The position numbers and the translations under genes are program-made. From an uncultured Brevundimonas sp. (lineage in GTDB: Bacteria > Pseudomonadota > Alphaproteobacteria > Caulobacterales > Caulobacteraceae), in NCBI GenBank assembly GCA_946481425.1, contig CAMLNT010000108.1:1-7600 (forward strand): a DNA stretch of 7,600 nucleotides, given 5' to 3'. Below the pieces are notes generated by a model. It searched no databases and was not told the DNA's origin. It saw only the letters and a program-made list of their open reading frames with translations. This document shows, in pieces, positions 6,193 through 7,600 of the stretch; position 1 is the stretch's first letter; each line of letters begins with the position of its first letter.

Positions 6193-6251
6193 GGGCTGTC
6201 TTTCCAAGATTCTGACCTCTCCGGCGACCGCTTCAACAGAAAAGCGGCCGT
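6146..6251 (+). promoter_or_regulatory. Candidate Phe/Tyr attenuator with mutually exclusive stems
   Basis: Three stems can be drawn in order. Stem 1:2 pairs GCCG(C)GCGTAT (6146-6156) with ATACGCCGGC (6180-6189): ten pairs and one bulged C, covering the Tyr-Tyr codons. Stem 2:3 pairs CGCCGG and GAGG (6183-6188, 6191-6194) with CCTC and CCGGCG (6216-6219, 6221-6226): ten pairs with a small internal loop. Stem 3:4 pairs GCGACCGCTT (6224-6233) with AAGCGGCCGT (6242-6251), with one A/C mismatch and one G-U pair. Stems 1:2 and 2:3 exclude each other; 2:3 competes only with the base of 3:4. A ribosome stalled on Tyr-Tyr-Phe would cover segment 1 and favour 2:3. One finishing at TGA 6190 would cover segment 2 and favour 3:4. 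No U-run follows 3:4, so classical intrinsic termination is doubtful. Confidence 0.5.
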
Positions 6252-6287
6252 GAACCCGTATCCCGAATTCGAAATCCGAGGCCTCCC

Positions 6288-7061
6288 ATGCTTCCGAACA
6301 CCCGCGCCCGCACAGCGGCGCAGACCGCGCCGGCCAACGACCTGAGCCCCGAGCAGCTGACGCTCCAGGCGCTGCGCCACGAGATCGACGTGCTGGACGA
6401 CCAGATGCTGGAGCTGCTGAACCGGCGTCTCCAGATCGCGCGCCGCGTCGGCAAGGCCAAGGACGCGCCGCATGGCCCGCATCTGAACCTCAGGCCCGAC
6501 CGCGAGGCGTCGGTGCTGGACCGGCTGCTGGACAAGGCCACCGACCTGACCCGCCCGGCGGTCGAGCCGATTTGGCGCGAGGTGATCGCGGCGGGTCTGG
6601 CGCAACAAGGGGCGTTGTCCGTCGCCCTGTGGCGCGGCGTCGAGGACGGCCGGACCTGGGACCGGGCGCGTCAGCGCTTCGGCAGCCAAGTGACCTACAT
6701 GGGCGTGGCCAATCCGAAGGCGGCGCTGGATGCGGCGCGGCTCGGCAATACGGTGGCGGTGCTGAACCTGTCGTCGGATCATCCGTGGTGGATGGACCTG
6801 GAGCGCGACTACCCCGATCTGTGGGTCTTCGAGAGCCTGGACGACGCGCGCGGCACGCCGGTCGCCCTGTGCGTCGGCCGCATCGACCCCGCCAGCCTCG
6901 CCCAGGGCCGTGTTTTTTCAGTCACCGCCGGCGGCGACGCCGGCGAGGGGCAGGGGCGCAGGCGCACGCTGGCCTCGCATCACGGCTGGACGCTGGCGGT
7001 CACCGAGGGCGGCCCGCAGACCATGGACCGGGCCCACGGCGTGATCGGGCGGTGCGGGTAA
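6288..7061 (+). CDS. Chorismate mutase (AroQ class) with a C-terminal dehydratase-like extension
   Basis: Rearranges chorismate to prephenate, the branch point to phenylalanine and tyrosine. Residues 22-105 form the all-helical AroQ domain. Compared with the E. coli P-protein, catalytic residues are kept as Arg30 (LRHEID), Arg47 (NRRLQIA), Lys58 (GKAK) and Arg72-Glu73 (RPDRE); the position matching E. coli Asp48 appears to be Arg69. Residues 109-257 form a second domain that I cannot name with certainty. Short pieces such as NTVAVLNLS and VALCVGRIDPASLAQGRVFS recall the order of a prephenate dehydratase lobe followed by an ACT-like strand, but the catalytic TRF motif is missing. Similar long mutases are, as I recall, common in alphaproteobacteria. 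The ATG is preceded by GAGG (6278-6281). The start follows the Phe/Tyr leader by 95 bases. It converges with phaC, six bases away. Confidence 0.85.
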   Translation: MLPNTRARTAAQTAPANDLSPEQLTLQALRHEIDVLDDQMLELLNRRLQIARRVGKAKDAPHGPHLNLRPDREASVLDRLLDKATDLTRPAVEPIWREVIAAGLAQQGALSVALWRGVEDGRTWDRARQRFGSQVTYMGVANPKAALDAARLGNTVAVLNLSSDHPWWMDLERDYPDLWVFESLDDARGTPVALCVGRIDPASLAQGRVFSVTAGGDAGEGQGRRRTLASHHGWTLAVTEGGPQTMDRAHGVIGRCG

Positions 7062-7067
7062 AGCGGA

Positions 7068-7600
7068 CTAGCTTTTCACCTTCACATAGCTCCCCGGCGC
7101 GGCCTCGATCGGACTGAGCGGGCCCTTGCCGGGATCGCGCGCGTCGACCCATTCGCCCGACTTTTCGTGCAGCCAGGCCGCCCAGTGTTCCCACCAGGAG
7201 CCGGGGTGCTCGACAGCGCCCGCCTGCCATTCGGCGAGTGAGGGGGGCAGCTGGTCGTTGGTCCAGTGCTGGTATTTGTTGGCGGCCGGCGGGTTGACCA
7301 CCCCCGCGATGTGGCCGGAGCCAGCCAGCGTCAGGGTCACATCGGCGTTCGAGAATGCGCGAGCCGAGCGGTAGACCGAGTTCATCGGCGCGATGTGGTC
7401 CTCGCGGCTGGCCTGGAAGTAGAGGGGAATCGTCACCTTCGACAGATCAAGGCGCTCGCCGCCCATGGTCATCTCGCCCCTGGCCAGGGCGTTCCTGCCG
7501 TACATCGAGCGCAGGTAGTCGAGGTGCAGGGTCTTGGGCATGCGCGTCTGGTCGGCGTTCCAGAACAGCAGGTCGAAGGCCGGCGGCGCCTTGCCCATCA
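7068..7600 (-). CDS. phaC: Class I poly(3-hydroxyalkanoate) synthase, C-terminal part (runs off right edge)
   Basis: PHA synthase polymerises (R)-3-hydroxyacyl-CoA into storage polyester at granule surfaces. About 177 C-terminal residues are present, ending at TAG (7068-7070); the frame stays open at the window end, so the N-terminal part, including the nucleophile Cys of the lipase-like box, is outside. Visible family hallmarks are FDLLFWNADQTRMP, IDLSKV-like LDLSKVTIPLYF, SREDHIAP with the catalytic Asp (codon 7398-7400), GSGHIAGVVNPPAANKY with the catalytic His (codon 7311-7313), HPGSWWEHWAAWL, and the terminal APGSYVKVK. These match class I synthases of the Cupriavidus type. The Met codon at 7596-7598 is internal and not the start. 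It is convergent with the mutase gene and has no shared pathway with the aromatic cluster. Confidence 0.93.
   Translation of the reverse strand, partial: MGKAPPAFDLLFWNADQTRMPKTLHLDYLRSMYGRNALARGEMTMGGERLDLSKVTIPLYFQASREDHIAPMNSVYRSARAFSNADVTLTLAGSGHIAGVVNPPAANKYQHWTNDQLPPSLAEWQAGAVEHPGSWWEHWAAWLHEKSGEWVDARDPGKGPLSPIEAAPGSYVKVKS

Noticed and set aside
6020..6253. 77-residue plus-strand frame across the leader region
   Set aside because: It has no ribosome binding site, its composition is not protein-like, and it overlaps the leader frame, which has both a Shine-Dalgarno and a meaningful composition.
6911..6945. T6 run next to the repeat CGCCGGCG-GCGA-CGCCGGCG, possible terminator
   Set aside because: The T-run precedes the hairpin on the plus strand and becomes an A-run after it on the minus strand, so it fits a terminator in neither direction; it lies inside the mutase coding sequence.
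1..7600. CRISPR arrays, tRNA or rRNA genes, insertion sequences, phage genes
   Set aside because: I found no regularly spaced repeats, no tRNA or rRNA-like segments and no transposase or integrase motifs.

Overview
The window is GC-rich, densely coding DNA from an alphaproteobacterium, most likely of the Caulobacterales (Caulobacter/Brevundimonas/Phenylobacterium type). This rests on the GC-biased codon use, the glutathione reductase and class II DAHP synthase types, a class I poly(3-hydroxyalkanoate) synthase, and a Caulobacter-like promoter. The genus is an inference.

Layout, left to right. Positions 1-343 hold the end of a small unrecognised gene with a possible frameshift. Positions 344-556 hold no gene but a decayed inverted-repeat element rich in GGGAGAAGG/CCCTCTCCC-type hairpins. 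On the minus strand, 557-1276 encodes a CPBP-family membrane protease whose ribosome binding site lies in a perfect hairpin. Divergently, on the plus strand, come glutathione reductase (gor, 1429-2820) and an O-antigen-ligase-like polytopic membrane protein (2817-4007) that overlaps it by ATGA. Next are a class II DAHP synthase (4032-5405), apparently with its own promoter and little or no 5' leader, and a prephenate dehydratase without an ACT domain (5405-5947, TAATG overlap). A 340-base gap follows, then a chorismate mutase with an unusual C-terminal domain (6288-7061). The end of phaC (7068-7600, minus strand) runs off the right edge.

Three of the genes form an aromatic amino acid cluster. 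DAHP synthase makes the first committed shikimate intermediate, chorismate mutase turns chorismate into prephenate, and prephenate dehydratase turns prephenate into phenylpyruvate, the phenylalanine precursor.

The most interesting element is in the gap before chorismate mutase. A 30-codon reading frame (6100-6192) with its own Shine-Dalgarno sequence has five Phe and three Tyr codons among its last 18 sense codons. It is followed by overlapping, partly mutually exclusive RNA stems (6146-6156/6180-6189, 6183-6194/6216-6226 and 6224-6233/6242-6251). This is the architecture of a phenylalanine/tyrosine attenuator controlling the mutase. The last stem has no U-tract, so control could be translational or Rho-linked rather than by classical intrinsic termination.
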